This document shows positions 1 to 8,498 of a stretch of 64,000 nt of DNA, piece by piece. The DNA is from Oscillospiraceae bacterium. GTDB taxonomy: Bacteria; Bacillota; Clostridia; Oscillospirales; Oscillospiraceae. Numbering within the stretch: the stretch's first letter is position 1; each line of letters opens with the position of its first letter. The stretch is taken from contig WRLE01000011.1 in NCBI GenBank assembly GCA_009777775.1, positions 57,922 through 121,921 on the forward strand, written 5' to 3'. Under the pieces are notes generated by a model. That model was not told where the DNA came from. It worked only from the letters and a program-made list of their open reading frames with translations, and searched no databases. A program made the translations under genes and the position numbers.

Positions 1-1
1 G

Positions 2-982
2 CAGATTAAAATGCGAGCGGAACGGCTGAACATAACTGGAGACAACGTCTTCATCCTTGCTGAAACTGAAATATCCGAAGTATTGGCAGCAGCTGAGGAA
101 CTAGAGCCCGATGTGATGATAATCGATTCTATACAAACTCTATATAATCCGGAATTGTCTTCTTCTCCTGGAAGCGTCACCCAAGTGAAGGATTGTACAA
201 TGTCACTGTTGAGGTTGTCAAAGGACAAAGGAGTTACGATATTTCTCGTGGGTCATGTGAATAAAGAAGGCGCAATCGCAGGACCTAAGGTGCTGGAACA
301 TATGGTTGATTGCGTCCTTTATTTTGAAGGGGAGCGGTCGATGAATTTTCGTATACTCCGTGCGGCTAAAAACCGTTATGGCTCCACCAATGAAATCGGT
401 GTATTTGAAATGCTGGATATTGGACTCACAGAGGTGATGAATCCATCGGAAATGCTCCTGACAGGTAGACCCGAAGATACACCAGGTACCAGTGTAACCT
501 GCGTAATAGAGGGAACTAGACCCCTTCTAGCAGAAATTCAAGCCTTGGTCACTCCCAGTAGCGCAAATATGCCCAGACGCAATGCCAATGGGGTGGAATA
601 TAATAGAGCAATGATGCTCCTTGCAGTTCTACAACAGCGAGGAGGACTGAGAATCAGCGGCTGCGATGCATATTTAAATGTCATCGGTGGTCTTGACATC
701 GATGACCCGGGAGTTGATCTAGCAGCGATTCTGGCACTGGCATCAGCATATAAGGACAAAGCGGTACGCAGCGATATTGCCGCCTTTGGCGAAGTTGGCT
801 TAACAGGGGAGCTGAGGCAGGTTTCACAAATCAATCAACGTTTGTCAGAAGTAAAACGCATGGGCTTTCGAGCCTGCATCCTCCCCCAATCAGCAAAAGG
901 ACGCATAGTAGCGCCCTCAGGTTTAGAATTAATCCACGCAAAAAACATAAACGAAGCTATTCAGTTAGGAATTAGGAATTAG
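2..982 (+). CDS. radA: DNA repair protein RadA, 5' truncated by the window
   Basis: RadA/Sms is a RecA-like ATPase that promotes branch migration during recombinational repair. Only the C-terminal part is present: the reading frame is open to the window edge and the first in-frame Met (11) is internal, in a QIKMRAERL stretch typical of the middle of the protein. The Walker B strand (MIIDSIQ), the RadA-specific KNRYGST motif and the C-terminal Lon-protease-like domain (about 150 residues, ending near LELIHAKNINEAI) are visible. The zinc finger and Walker A would lie upstream of the window. The last residues (QLGIRN) and the TAG stop are encoded by a TTAGGAA heptamer array, so the native 3' end seems to have been overwritten by repeat. 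The gene is convergent with the next one. Confidence 0.95.
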   Translation, partial: QIKMRAERLNITGDNVFILAETEISEVLAAAEELEPDVMIIDSIQTLYNPELSSSPGSVTQVKDCTMSLLRLSKDKGVTIFLVGHVNKEGAIAGPKVLEHMVDCVLYFEGERSMNFRILRAAKNRYGSTNEIGVFEMLDIGLTEVMNPSEMLLTGRPEDTPGTSVTCVIEGTRPLLAEIQALVTPSSANMPRRNANGVEYNRAMMLLAVLQQRGGLRISGCDAYLNVIGGLDIDDPGVDLAAILALASAYKDKAVRSDIAAFGEVGLTGELRQVSQINQRLSEVKRMGFRACILPQSAKGRIVAPSGLELIHAKNINEAIQLGIRN

Positions 983-1013
983 GAATTAGGAATTAGGAAT
1001 TAGGAGTTAGGAA
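965..1013. repeat. Seven tandem TTAGGAA heptamers
   Basis: Seven contiguous 7-bp units (one is TTAGGAG) begin inside the last codons of radA and fill the gap to the convergent phosphopantetheinyl transferase gene. The radA stop codon lies within the array. Related arrays occur at 8331-8429 and 57475-57500. Confidence 0.9.
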
Positions 1014-1015
1014 CC

Positions 1016-1528
1016 TTACAGCAGCTCTATTGACTCTGGTAGATGGTCGGCGTAGGTGGAGGCTGCGGCGGGGCAATTGTCTATGCGGTATAGACGGGAT
1101 ATTCCCCTTGAATCCGGGGGGATGATTTCACCCTTTGCCATGGAAAAATGCAGGGTTTTTACCATCGGAAGTGTACCGCCAAGAAGCTTAATATAGCTTT
1201 CTTTCAACACCCACAAGTCTAGGGGATCAAATAGCTCTCGCTCTTGGGCTGTGGAGAAAAAAGAAAGGGCACGGTCGCTGACCTGCCTTGCTGTTTCGAT
1301 ATCTACGCCGATTGCCATATCAGACAAAGCGCAAAGGACATGGCTTTTTGAGTGGCTCAGGGAGAAATGAATATCAAGCCTGTCGGGAAAATATGGTTTC
1401 CCGGCAGGCGTTTTTTTTATGTCTGGCATCTGCCCGCTGTATTCCAAAGCATATATATATTCAAGTAGCTCATATGCGGTGGCAGAGCCGTTTCTTCCAC
1501 TTAGTCTTGTTGCGTACAATCTTGTCAT
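1016..1528 (-). CDS. 4'-phosphopantetheinyl transferase, Sfp/AcpT superfamily
   Basis: The product (170 aa) should transfer phosphopantetheine from CoA to a carrier-protein serine. Family motifs are in order: KPYF near 44-47, FSLSHS at 55-60, the Mg-binding GVDIE at 74-78 (Asp76, Glu78) and WVLKESYIK at 106-114, where Glu110 and Lys114 fit the W-x3-KE-x3-K signature. It is shorter than Sfp (about 220 aa), lacking much of the N-terminal lobe, and is closer in size to single-domain or compact forms. No polyketide or NRPS gene lies nearby, so the substrate is unknown; it could be the housekeeping acyl-carrier-protein enzyme. It lies 137 bp downstream of the sigma-factor gene on the same strand and could be read through from it. 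No strong ribosome binding site precedes the ATG. Confidence 0.85.
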   Translation of the reverse strand: MTRLYATRLSGRNGSATAYELLEYIYALEYSGQMPDIKKTPAGKPYFPDRLDIHFSLSHSKSHVLCALSDMAIGVDIETARQVSDRALSFFSTAQERELFDPLDLWVLKESYIKLLGGTLPMVKTLHFSMAKGEIIPPDSRGISRLYRIDNCPAAASTYADHLPESIELL

Positions 1529-1603
1529 AATAACATTTTCTAGTGATGAATATTTAATTTATCGAATAGATTTCTTCATGCTAGGTGGATTGTTTTGTCG
1601 GGA

Positions 1604-1629
1604 TTTCTTAGAAGCTGCACTTCTAGAAA
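1604..1629 (-). terminator. Weak hairpin between sigma-factor and PPTase genes
   Basis: A 10-bp stem with one bulge (TTTCT-AGAAG against CTTCTAGAAA) and a 5-nt loop lies 37 bp past the sigma-factor stop. There is no proper U-tract, so it may only attenuate transcription. Confidence 0.3.
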
Positions 1630-1665
1630 TGACAGGGAAGAACAAGTTCGTAATGATTAAATTTA

Positions 1666-4068
1666 TTAAAATACTGGGACAAATTCCCGGATTTCGCAGC
1701 TTGTTACTATGGAATTATCATCCCAAGCAACGTAGACTGTGTATGAGCCATAGGCAGTATCATAGAGGAAAAACTTGTTGCCCTTTGAACGTTCATCCAC
1801 TTTTTCAAAATGGTCAACTGTGAAGCTCCTGCCATCTGCCAATGTGATATGAACTGTGAATTTCATGTTTTCTTCGCCACTACCTTGTAGGCTACTACTA
1901 AAGTAAGTAACCCTGGCTGTATCCAAGTCGCCGATTTTATTATATAGGACGCGTATCACATTATCGCTTTGTCCCACGATAATCGTACCGTTGCTGCTAT
2001 CCGTTCTGCCGAATCTATAGCCTTCCGGGAGGAAGAGGTCGCGAAAACTATTATCCAAAGCATAGCTGCTACCGTAAGACAAGCCACCAATGATTTGATC
2101 ATATGCAGTTCCCAAATATCCTGACTCATCCATGGTATCTTTATAATACTTTATGGTGATGTTCAAGTCGTTTCGCTTGGTATAAAGCACTTTTACTTCA
2201 TTGCTACCCAAGGAAACGATAACAGAGCCGGTCTGGGCATCCATTCCGCCATATTGATAGCCCTCAGAGAGATGGCGATTTCGTATATCCATGGGGATTT
2301 CATAGACATTACCATATGTCAAATTTCCCACAGCAACATCATATGTCGATCCCATATATCCGGAGTCGCTGATGCTGTCTTGATAATACTTTATAGTTAC
2401 AACAAGGTCGTCTCGCTTGGTATATAATACCTTTATTTCGTTTTCACCTAGATTCACATCAACACTGCCTGTTGTGTGGTCCATTGTGGCGAAACGGTAA
2501 CCTTCGGGAAGATGCTTTATACGAAGCTCATCGGAAATGGTATATATAGACCCATATGCAAGACCGCCAATAATCTCGTCATTCACCTGCCCCATATAAC
2601 CAGCATCATCAAAGGTATCCAGGTAATATTTGACGGTGACGTTTAGGTCGCCTCTCTTTGTGTACAGTACCCTTATTTCGTTTGTACCAAGGGTAATCAT
2701 CACAGTTCCCATGGGGACATCAGTGCGGTCGAAGCTGTATCCTTCCGGAGCATTCCTATCCCGATAACTATTGCTAAGGGTATATGAAGAACCATATGTT
2801 TGTGCTCCGATTGTAAAATCATAAGCCGAACCCATATAACCGGAATCGTTTATTGTATCTTTATAATACTTGATGGTGACGGTTAAATCAGATCGCCGTC
2901 CATATAAAACATGAATCTCATTGTCTGACTCGCTAACTTGGAGGTTATCTTCATTGCTAGCCAAGTATATATAGCCTTCAGGTAAATGCAAGCCACGTAC
3001 ATCATTTGGTAAAGTATATGTGGAACCAATAGTTAGATTTTCTACAATATGGTCATTTTCAACACCCATATAACCAGCTTCGTCCATGGTATCAAGATAA
3101 TATTTTACAGTGACAGAGTGGGAGCTGCTGACAAAGCTAATTGGTTCAATCTTGGGAGGAATTGTGGCAATGCTAATATTCTGACTGATTAAGGTCGGCG
3201 GGATATATGGAACCTCCTCGGTATTCGTCAGCTTATATATACCAAAGACGATTCCACTACAAGCTGCCGCTGCAACCATGGCAACTTTCACCTTTGAGGT
3301 CAATTGGAGTCCCTTTGAAATGTTTTGTGCGTTGCTGGAGAGGGTTTGGGCAATTTGCCCACCCAGTGCTTTTTCCACGAGAAGCCGCTCTCCCAAGCCA
3401 GCAATTAGGCGGTCTCTCACTATGGGTAAAGAGAGCCTTCCCATTTCCTCGCGGAATAGCAAAGTGAGAATCGGTACAGCTGTGGACAAGAGAAGCTCTT
3501 TGGAATCTGTGCGTTTTTCCACCAGCTCGGACAGCTTTTTCCTTGCCTTGAATAGACAATTGCCAACGGCATTGACGCTGATGTTCAACATTTTGGCTAT
3601 TTCAGCAGTGGTGAAATCGTTGAAATAATAGTTGAACAACACCTCCCGCTGTCTGTTGGGGAGATTGTTGACCAATTCCAGTATTTCCTCTTTGAGCTCC
3701 TTTCGCTCCAGCACACTTTGAGGTAAAAATTCCTCTTTGTACGCAGGGGGCTCGTTGTGTAATTCATCAAGTGGAGTAATCATATCGGACGGCACCTGTT
3801 TGGATTTGTTATAGTACCCACTACAAACCTCCAGGGCATAATATTGTATACCCTTGGCTAAATATTCGGGACCTTTCATTCTGGCAATGCGCCGATATAA
3901 GATGATGAAGACTTCTTGAACTGCGTCTTCGGCATCCTGGGTATTGCGCAAGCGCTTGAGACAGTTGTAATAAGCCATGTCCCAATATGCATCGAATATT
4001 TTCGTGAACGCATCATTATCTCCTGATTGCGCTGCATAAAATGCATTGTTGACTTCTTGCTGATTCAT
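1666..4068 (-). CDS. Membrane-tethered ECF-type sigma factor with five extracytoplasmic MucBP-like repeats
   Basis: The 800-aa product joins a sigma factor to a surface domain. Residues 21-62 are a sigma region 2 (FDAYWDMAYY, then QDAEDAVQEVFI). Residues 134-182 are region 4 with a helix-turn-helix (TTAEIAKMLNISVNAVGNCL). A hydrophobic stretch at about 191-205 is followed by a clear transmembrane segment at 261-280. Residues 318 to about 700 hold five repeats of about 74 residues, each opening with a (V/I)T(V/I)KYY-x-D motif and GYMG/GYLG, which resemble MucBP-type beta domains; about 90 further residues follow. Predicted topology puts the sigma domain in the cytoplasm and the repeats outside. 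The ATG follows a strong AGGGGGA site with 7-nt spacing. No separate anti-sigma gene is adjacent. If the tether is real, release by proteolysis would be needed for activity (inference). It may control the downstream surface-protein cluster. Confidence 0.85.
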   Translation of the reverse strand: MNQQEVNNAFYAAQSGDNDAFTKIFDAYWDMAYYNCLKRLRNTQDAEDAVQEVFIILYRRIARMKGPEYLAKGIQYYALEVCSGYYNKSKQVPSDMITPLDELHNEPPAYKEEFLPQSVLERKELKEEILELVNNLPNRQREVLFNYYFNDFTTAEIAKMLNISVNAVGNCLFKARKKLSELVEKRTDSKELLLSTAVPILTLLFREEMGRLSLPIVRDRLIAGLGERLLVEKALGGQIAQTLSSNAQNISKGLQLTSKVKVAMVAAAACSGIVFGIYKLTNTEEVPYIPPTLISQNISIATIPPKIEPISFVSSSHSVTVKYYLDTMDEAGYMGVENDHIVENLTIGSTYTLPNDVRGLHLPEGYIYLASNEDNLQVSESDNEIHVLYGRRSDLTVTIKYYKDTINDSGYMGSAYDFTIGAQTYGSSYTLSNSYRDRNAPEGYSFDRTDVPMGTVMITLGTNEIRVLYTKRGDLNVTVKYYLDTFDDAGYMGQVNDEIIGGLAYGSIYTISDELRIKHLPEGYRFATMDHTTGSVDVNLGENEIKVLYTKRDDLVVTIKYYQDSISDSGYMGSTYDVAVGNLTYGNVYEIPMDIRNRHLSEGYQYGGMDAQTGSVIVSLGSNEVKVLYTKRNDLNITIKYYKDTMDESGYLGTAYDQIIGGLSYGSSYALDNSFRDLFLPEGYRFGRTDSSNGTIIVGQSDNVIRVLYNKIGDLDTARVTYFSSSLQGSGEENMKFTVHITLADGRSFTVDHFEKVDERSKGNKFFLYDTAYGSYTVYVAWDDNSIVTSCEIREFVPVF

Positions 4069-4244
4069 TCACGGGTCCCCCTAATAACTGTCATCGATCA
4101 GGTGCTGTGCAGCTTGCCTGACTCTTCGCCCATACCCAATCTAAAGGTTTGAAAAATGTCTTGACTATTTTGCCAAATGGAAAAATGTGCCGTCTAGTTT
4201 TTCTCTAAAAAATGTAGAAAAAAAGTGTTAGACCTTAGATTCCC

Positions 4245-4273
4245 ATTATAACAAAAATCATGAAAAATTACAA
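4245..4273 (-). promoter_or_regulatory. Sigma-A-type promoter for the tethered sigma-factor gene
   Basis: On the minus strand TTGTAA (4273-4268) and TATAAT (4250-4245) are separated by exactly 17 bp. The predicted start is about 170 nt upstream of the ATG, leaving a long leader. The rest of the 470-bp gap (4274-4481) is AT-rich and shows no gene. Confidence 0.7.
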
Positions 4274-4481
4274 GATTTTCAACGATGTCAAATGAAATTT
4301 TTCGTTATGGTGTTACAGTTAAAAAGTATAGAAAATCAACTTTTTACCAGTAGACATAACACCACATAGATTCTACATTATTTATGTCACACAAAGGTCA
4401 CAGAAACCATGAAAAAATGCCAGTTTTCGCCAGTTTTTGTGTAATTGCAAAAATATATTCATATGATTTTTAGGAGATGCG

Positions 4482-4515
4482 AAAGGAGGCACTCGTGGTT
4501 TCGAGTGCCTCCCTT
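4482..4515 (-). terminator. Hairpin terminator after the 1190-residue surface protein gene
   Basis: A perfect 11-bp stem (GGAGGCACTCG at 4485-4495 with CGAGTGCCTCC at 4502-4512) and a 6-nt loop lie 25 bp past the stop at 4540. The flanks pair further as AAA/TTT. The T-tract is short. Confidence 0.7.
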
Positions 4516-4539
4516 TGAATTGCAGGGGATTGGTATTTA

Positions 4540-7500
4540 TTAGGTAGTTATTTCTATGTTGTAATATCGAACAAGTTGCAAGTTGCCAGAAGTGACTTTA
4601 ATATATAGGTTTAATGAGTTTATCCAATTAAATGAGTTATCAAGTCTGTCTATAATCACTATTTCGTTTGTAAAAGAAGAATCAGAATACATTTCGAAAG
4701 TAGCATCTTCGCCGACAAATACAAAGTTTCTATGAATGACTATATACATGAAATTTGCTGGTAATATAATAGTTGCTTCATGAGGATTAGCTGCACTCAA
4801 ACCAGTCCCATCGTTAGGCCAACCGCTGACTGGCATAACATCCTCGGTATATATTCTCAGCAAATCGGTGTTTCGACCACCAATATCACCGAGTTCTCCA
4901 GGTGTGGATATGATTTGGAAAGGAGGACCAATCAAACCTTCTGCTGTAACAGCTCTGATTTGGAAAGTATATGGTACTCCGTTCACTAGCCGTATTCCAT
5001 TTGGAAGGTTTTCAAAGAGAATGTACCATCTACCATTAGTTCCTGAAGAGGAGTCGAATGTGAGATCCTGTAAGTCGAAAGTCATCCATGCAAAATCATC
5101 GATTTTAATCTGGTATTCAACCACAGCATCTCCTGCAGGATCTGCCCACAATAGAGCAGTTTTCCTATCGCCAGGTAGTTGCTCAACTTCTGTGGGAGGA
5201 CCGACTGCCAAGACCACTTCCTCGTCATCTTCACCATCGGGTTCTGTATTGCTATTGTAGAACATTTGGGCGTTATTAATGATGGGGTCTAAAGCTGTCA
5301 ATGCGACATTGAATTCCACTTCGATTTCCACCAATGCATCATTAACAAGCTTCAACAAGCCCGCAGCCGTCAGGTTAATGGTCAAGGTTCCAGCAGCCGG
5401 GTTGTTGGTGATGAGATAATCTGTGACCGGGGTAAGGGCGGTGCCACCAACACTCAATGATTTGACACTGCTGTAACTTACCAAAGTAGCATTGTAATTA
5501 TCCACGACTCGCAGGGCTGTGATTGCACTGACATCATCGGGTAAGAGCCAGCTCACCGTATAGTCAATGGTACCACCGGGGATATACTTTTTAGCTGCGG
5601 CATCTTTACTAAACTCGTTTTCGTCGATGGTGGTTGTTCCCTCGCCGCCAATGTCAAGGTCATAGCTTATTTCAGCTTCATTGGTTATCACACCTTGGGC
5701 ATCAGCGGTTGCCACAAAGCGTAGATTGAGAACCAGGGCTTTACCAGCATCAAGGGTGAAATTATAATGACCTAGCGTATCAACATTGATTCTCACCGTG
5801 ACAGTGCCGTTCCCTTGGATTAAGCTGTATTGAGAAGCGGTAAGGGCAACTCCGCCGATGGTAAAGGAATCTACCTGGACAAAGCTGAGATATGCAGCGG
5901 GGTAGGTATCCACAATTTCCAAAACCTTGCGGTTTTCGATTCCAGATGGAAGTGTGGCGGAAATGATGTAATCCACTCTGCTTCCAGGGGCATAATTGCT
6001 AAGTTTTACGTCTTTTTCAAAGTCGTTTTCTGTCACTATTTCGTCATCTTCACCATCGGGGTCAGTGCTGGCATTATAAAATAATTTTGCGTTGTTTTCG
6101 ATGTCGCCAGTTGCGGTGGGAAGAACGTTGAATGTGACTTTCAATTCGATGAGAGTATCATCGGCAAGTTTTGCAATACCAGCTGGAGTTAGCACAGTGG
6201 TCAAAGTACCTGCAAGTGGGTCGTTGGTGCTATTGTAATCCACTAGATTGACAAGGGCTGTACCTCCCACATAAATTGCCAAGGAGCCTCCATATGTTAC
6301 CTTTGTAGCATCATATGTATCGATGACCCTGAGAGCCTTGATTCCACTGGCTGTGCTGGGTAGTGTCCAACTGACCGTGTAGTCGATTTTTTCGCCAGGT
6401 ACATAGGTGCCAAGGGCTGCATCTTTGCTAAAGTCAGTGACATCTAAGGGGTAAATCGTCTCTTCGTCATCTGCATCGGGAGTCGTTGGATAATTGCCAC
6501 CTGCTGGTCTGAAATATATTTCCGCAGTATTCTTTATTGCTCCACCAGTCCAGTTGCTGACCTCAAAGAGCAGTGCAATGGTGATTTCTTCGCCAGCGAG
6601 ACCAGCAAGCTCAGAACCAATAAATTCGTAATACAATGTGTTGCCAGAAGATAGCATTGGAATAAAAGCAGAGCCTGTGCTGGTGAATAATTCTGCTTGG
6701 TTTTTATACGCCAGTCCACTAGCAGGCAGCACATCAACTATTCTCACAGCATCGAAGTCGGAAAGTTCATCGGGCATTGTAAAGCTGATTGTATAGAGAA
6801 TTTCATCACCATCTTGGGTAAATGTGCCTGGTTCTGCAGTTTTTTCGAAGTCTTTCTCATAGACGCGTGCTTCATCCTCTCCGAAAACATCAGTCGCATA
6901 GTATAGCTTTGCGTTGTTGACGATGGTGCCGGTGGTATCACTTAGTACATTGAAGCTCACATTCATTTCCATTATAGTGCCTACAGCCATTTTTAATTTA
7001 CCGCTTGGATAGAAAGTGATAGTGAGTGTACCAGTAGCAGAATCATTTTGCACTAAATAATCATTTAATGGGTTTAAGGTTTCTGTTACTCCATTGAGTG
7101 TGGCAGTAATAGTTAAGGATGAAACTCCAGCAAAGGAGACCTTTGAAGGATCATATTCGTCAACTATTCGCACATTTGAAGCGAAATCAAAGGGTTCAGG
7201 TATCAGCCAATCAACTGTGTAGTTCAGGGTGTCACCAGCTTCATAGAAGAGCCGGTCTGCATTCTTTTGGAAAGGATATCCTCTAAACACGGTGATGTCG
7301 TAGTACATAGCTATTTGGGTTGATAGGCTAGATATTGCCGAATAGACGTGATTTTCTCCCACCACTAAAGGAACAAAAGTATCCATTGTCGTGAATGATG
7401 ATCCGAGAAATAGGTATCTTCTTCCTTCACCAGTCATTTTTATGTCACCAGTCGCAGGATTCCAAGAATCTGGGTTTTCAATGGTTGTCTTGGTTAATGG

Positions 7501-8112
7501 TACATAAATTGTTGCGGTGTAGGGGTCGGATGTACTACCGCTTCCAACTTCAGGTGGAAACACGTTTTGCCCAGCCATGCTATCCATGTAGATAATTTCA
7601 CCTACGGGCGGGGGGATGAGTATGAGCCTATAATACATGGTTGTAGGGCTATATGGATAGTTTTCCACATACTTTGCCCAGAGATATACGGGAGTACCGC
7701 CAGCTTCAATGGTAACAGGATAAATTGCAGCATTTTGTGATTCCCACTGTATATTGAGTGTATTATCCGTAGGACAGTTAGCGATACCAATGAGATATTG
7801 TTCATCAAAGCTGGGGTCGGTATATAGGTACTTTGTTGTTCCTGCTATACCAGGCCTTGTGTCCACTCTGTATTCGGTTTCGCCGGAGAACATACTTATG
7901 ATGCGGTCTGTGGGGTTGTCTTTGTCGAAGCTCAGTGGTTGTATGGATATCTGACCACCAGAGCCGCTGCCGGGGCTGGGATTTCGGGGAGCGGGTACAT
8001 TGGGAAGCCTGTTCACTGCGCCTGCCATGCCAAGGGGTAAAATGCTCATCAGCATGATAATAACCAGTAGCAGCGATAATAGCTTCTTGCTTGCTTTTTT
8101 AAGTAGTCTCAT
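4540..8112 (-). CDS. Secreted multi-domain surface protein (1190 aa), D2-repeat stalk without SLH anchor
   Basis: The signal peptide has a basic start (MRLLKKASKK) and a long Leu/Ile core ending near residue 33. Residues about 61-282 are a module shared with three other proteins here (VDTRPGIAGTTKYLYTDPSF, later YYDITVFRG), which resembles two cadherin-like beta-sandwich units. Five CnaA/D2-like domains follow (about 282-965), each opening with F-x-K and a (P/E)G(D/G)-x4-Y strand, with a mid-domain Asp (VDxYD or DVLP) and a closing N-x-A. Residues about 968-1077 are FnIII-like (GPPTEVEQLPGDRKTALLW), and about 1078-1190 form another beta-sandwich module ending in YYNIEITT. No SLH, LPXTG or C-terminal membrane segment is present, so attachment is unexplained. 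The start is supported by TTGGAGGA 7 nt upstream, a site shared with three other surface genes here. Confidence 0.85.
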   Translation of the reverse strand: MRLLKKASKKLLSLLLVIIMLMSILPLGMAGAVNRLPNVPAPRNPSPGSGSGGQISIQPLSFDKDNPTDRIISMFSGETEYRVDTRPGIAGTTKYLYTDPSFDEQYLIGIANCPTDNTLNIQWESQNAAIYPVTIEAGGTPVYLWAKYVENYPYSPTTMYYRLILIPPPVGEIIYMDSMAGQNVFPPEVGSGSTSDPYTATIYVPLTKTTIENPDSWNPATGDIKMTGEGRRYLFLGSSFTTMDTFVPLVVGENHVYSAISSLSTQIAMYYDITVFRGYPFQKNADRLFYEAGDTLNYTVDWLIPEPFDFASNVRIVDEYDPSKVSFAGVSSLTITATLNGVTETLNPLNDYLVQNDSATGTLTITFYPSGKLKMAVGTIMEMNVSFNVLSDTTGTIVNNAKLYYATDVFGEDEARVYEKDFEKTAEPGTFTQDGDEILYTISFTMPDELSDFDAVRIVDVLPASGLAYKNQAELFTSTGSAFIPMLSSGNTLYYEFIGSELAGLAGEEITIALLFEVSNWTGGAIKNTAEIYFRPAGGNYPTTPDADDEETIYPLDVTDFSKDAALGTYVPGEKIDYTVSWTLPSTASGIKALRVIDTYDATKVTYGGSLAIYVGGTALVNLVDYNSTNDPLAGTLTTVLTPAGIAKLADDTLIELKVTFNVLPTATGDIENNAKLFYNASTDPDGEDDEIVTENDFEKDVKLSNYAPGSRVDYIISATLPSGIENRKVLEIVDTYPAAYLSFVQVDSFTIGGVALTASQYSLIQGNGTVTVRINVDTLGHYNFTLDAGKALVLNLRFVATADAQGVITNEAEISYDLDIGGEGTTTIDENEFSKDAAAKKYIPGGTIDYTVSWLLPDDVSAITALRVVDNYNATLVSYSSVKSLSVGGTALTPVTDYLITNNPAAGTLTINLTAAGLLKLVNDALVEIEVEFNVALTALDPIINNAQMFYNSNTEPDGEDDEEVVLAVGPPTEVEQLPGDRKTALLWADPAGDAVVEYQIKIDDFAWMTFDLQDLTFDSSSGTNGRWYILFENLPNGIRLVNGVPYTFQIRAVTAEGLIGPPFQIISTPGELGDIGGRNTDLLRIYTEDVMPVSGWPNDGTGLSAANPHEATIILPANFMYIVIHRNFVFVGEDATFEMYSDSSFTNEIVIIDRLDNSFNWINSLNLYIKVTSGNLQLVRYYNIEITT

Positions 8113-8330
8113 TTGCTTTCCTCCAATAAAATATTTGCATCCAGTTGCTGCGTATTTTTGTTAGCTATGAGTACTTTAGTGTTTGTAAACAATGATATTT
8201 AAACTCTGGCATACTCGCATCAAACAATTAATTTAGGCACCAGCACCAACCGGTTACATATGGGTTAAGGCGGGGATTGTTTGCGTATAAATAATGGCTG
8301 TGTGAATCCATACAAACATAGCAGTCTTGT

Positions 8331-8429
8331 AGGAATTATGAGTTAGGAATGAGGAATTAGGAATTACCTTATTTTGAATGATTTATAATGACATATTAAT
8401 TCCTAACTCCTAACTCCTAATTCCTAACT
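8331..8429. repeat. Inverted pair of TTAGGAA-type heptamer arrays
   Basis: About 36 bp of GGAATTA/TTAGGAA units (8331-8366) are followed, after 28 bp of AT-rich sequence, by the reverse-complement array (8395-8429). The pair could fold into a long hairpin. It occupies the gap between the 398- and 1190-residue protein genes. The rest of this 386-bp gap shows no gene. Confidence 0.8.
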
Positions 8430-8440
8430 GCAAAGGGGCC

Positions 8441-8476
8441 GGGGAGGCATAGCCTGTATACCGAATACGCCTCCCC
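8441..8476 (-). terminator. Hairpin after the 398-residue surface protein gene
   Basis: GGGGAGGC (8441-8448) pairs with GCCTCCCC (8469-8476) around a 20-nt loop, 22 bp beyond the stop at 8499. It is GC-rich but has no U-tract, so its strength is uncertain. Confidence 0.45.
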
Positions 8477-8498
8477 GTAAGAAAAGGGGGCAATGTAA

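Noticed and set aside
965..1013. Possible CRISPR or telomere-like array
   Set aside because: The 7-bp units have no spacers and no cas genes are nearby; the same units occur at other gene ends.
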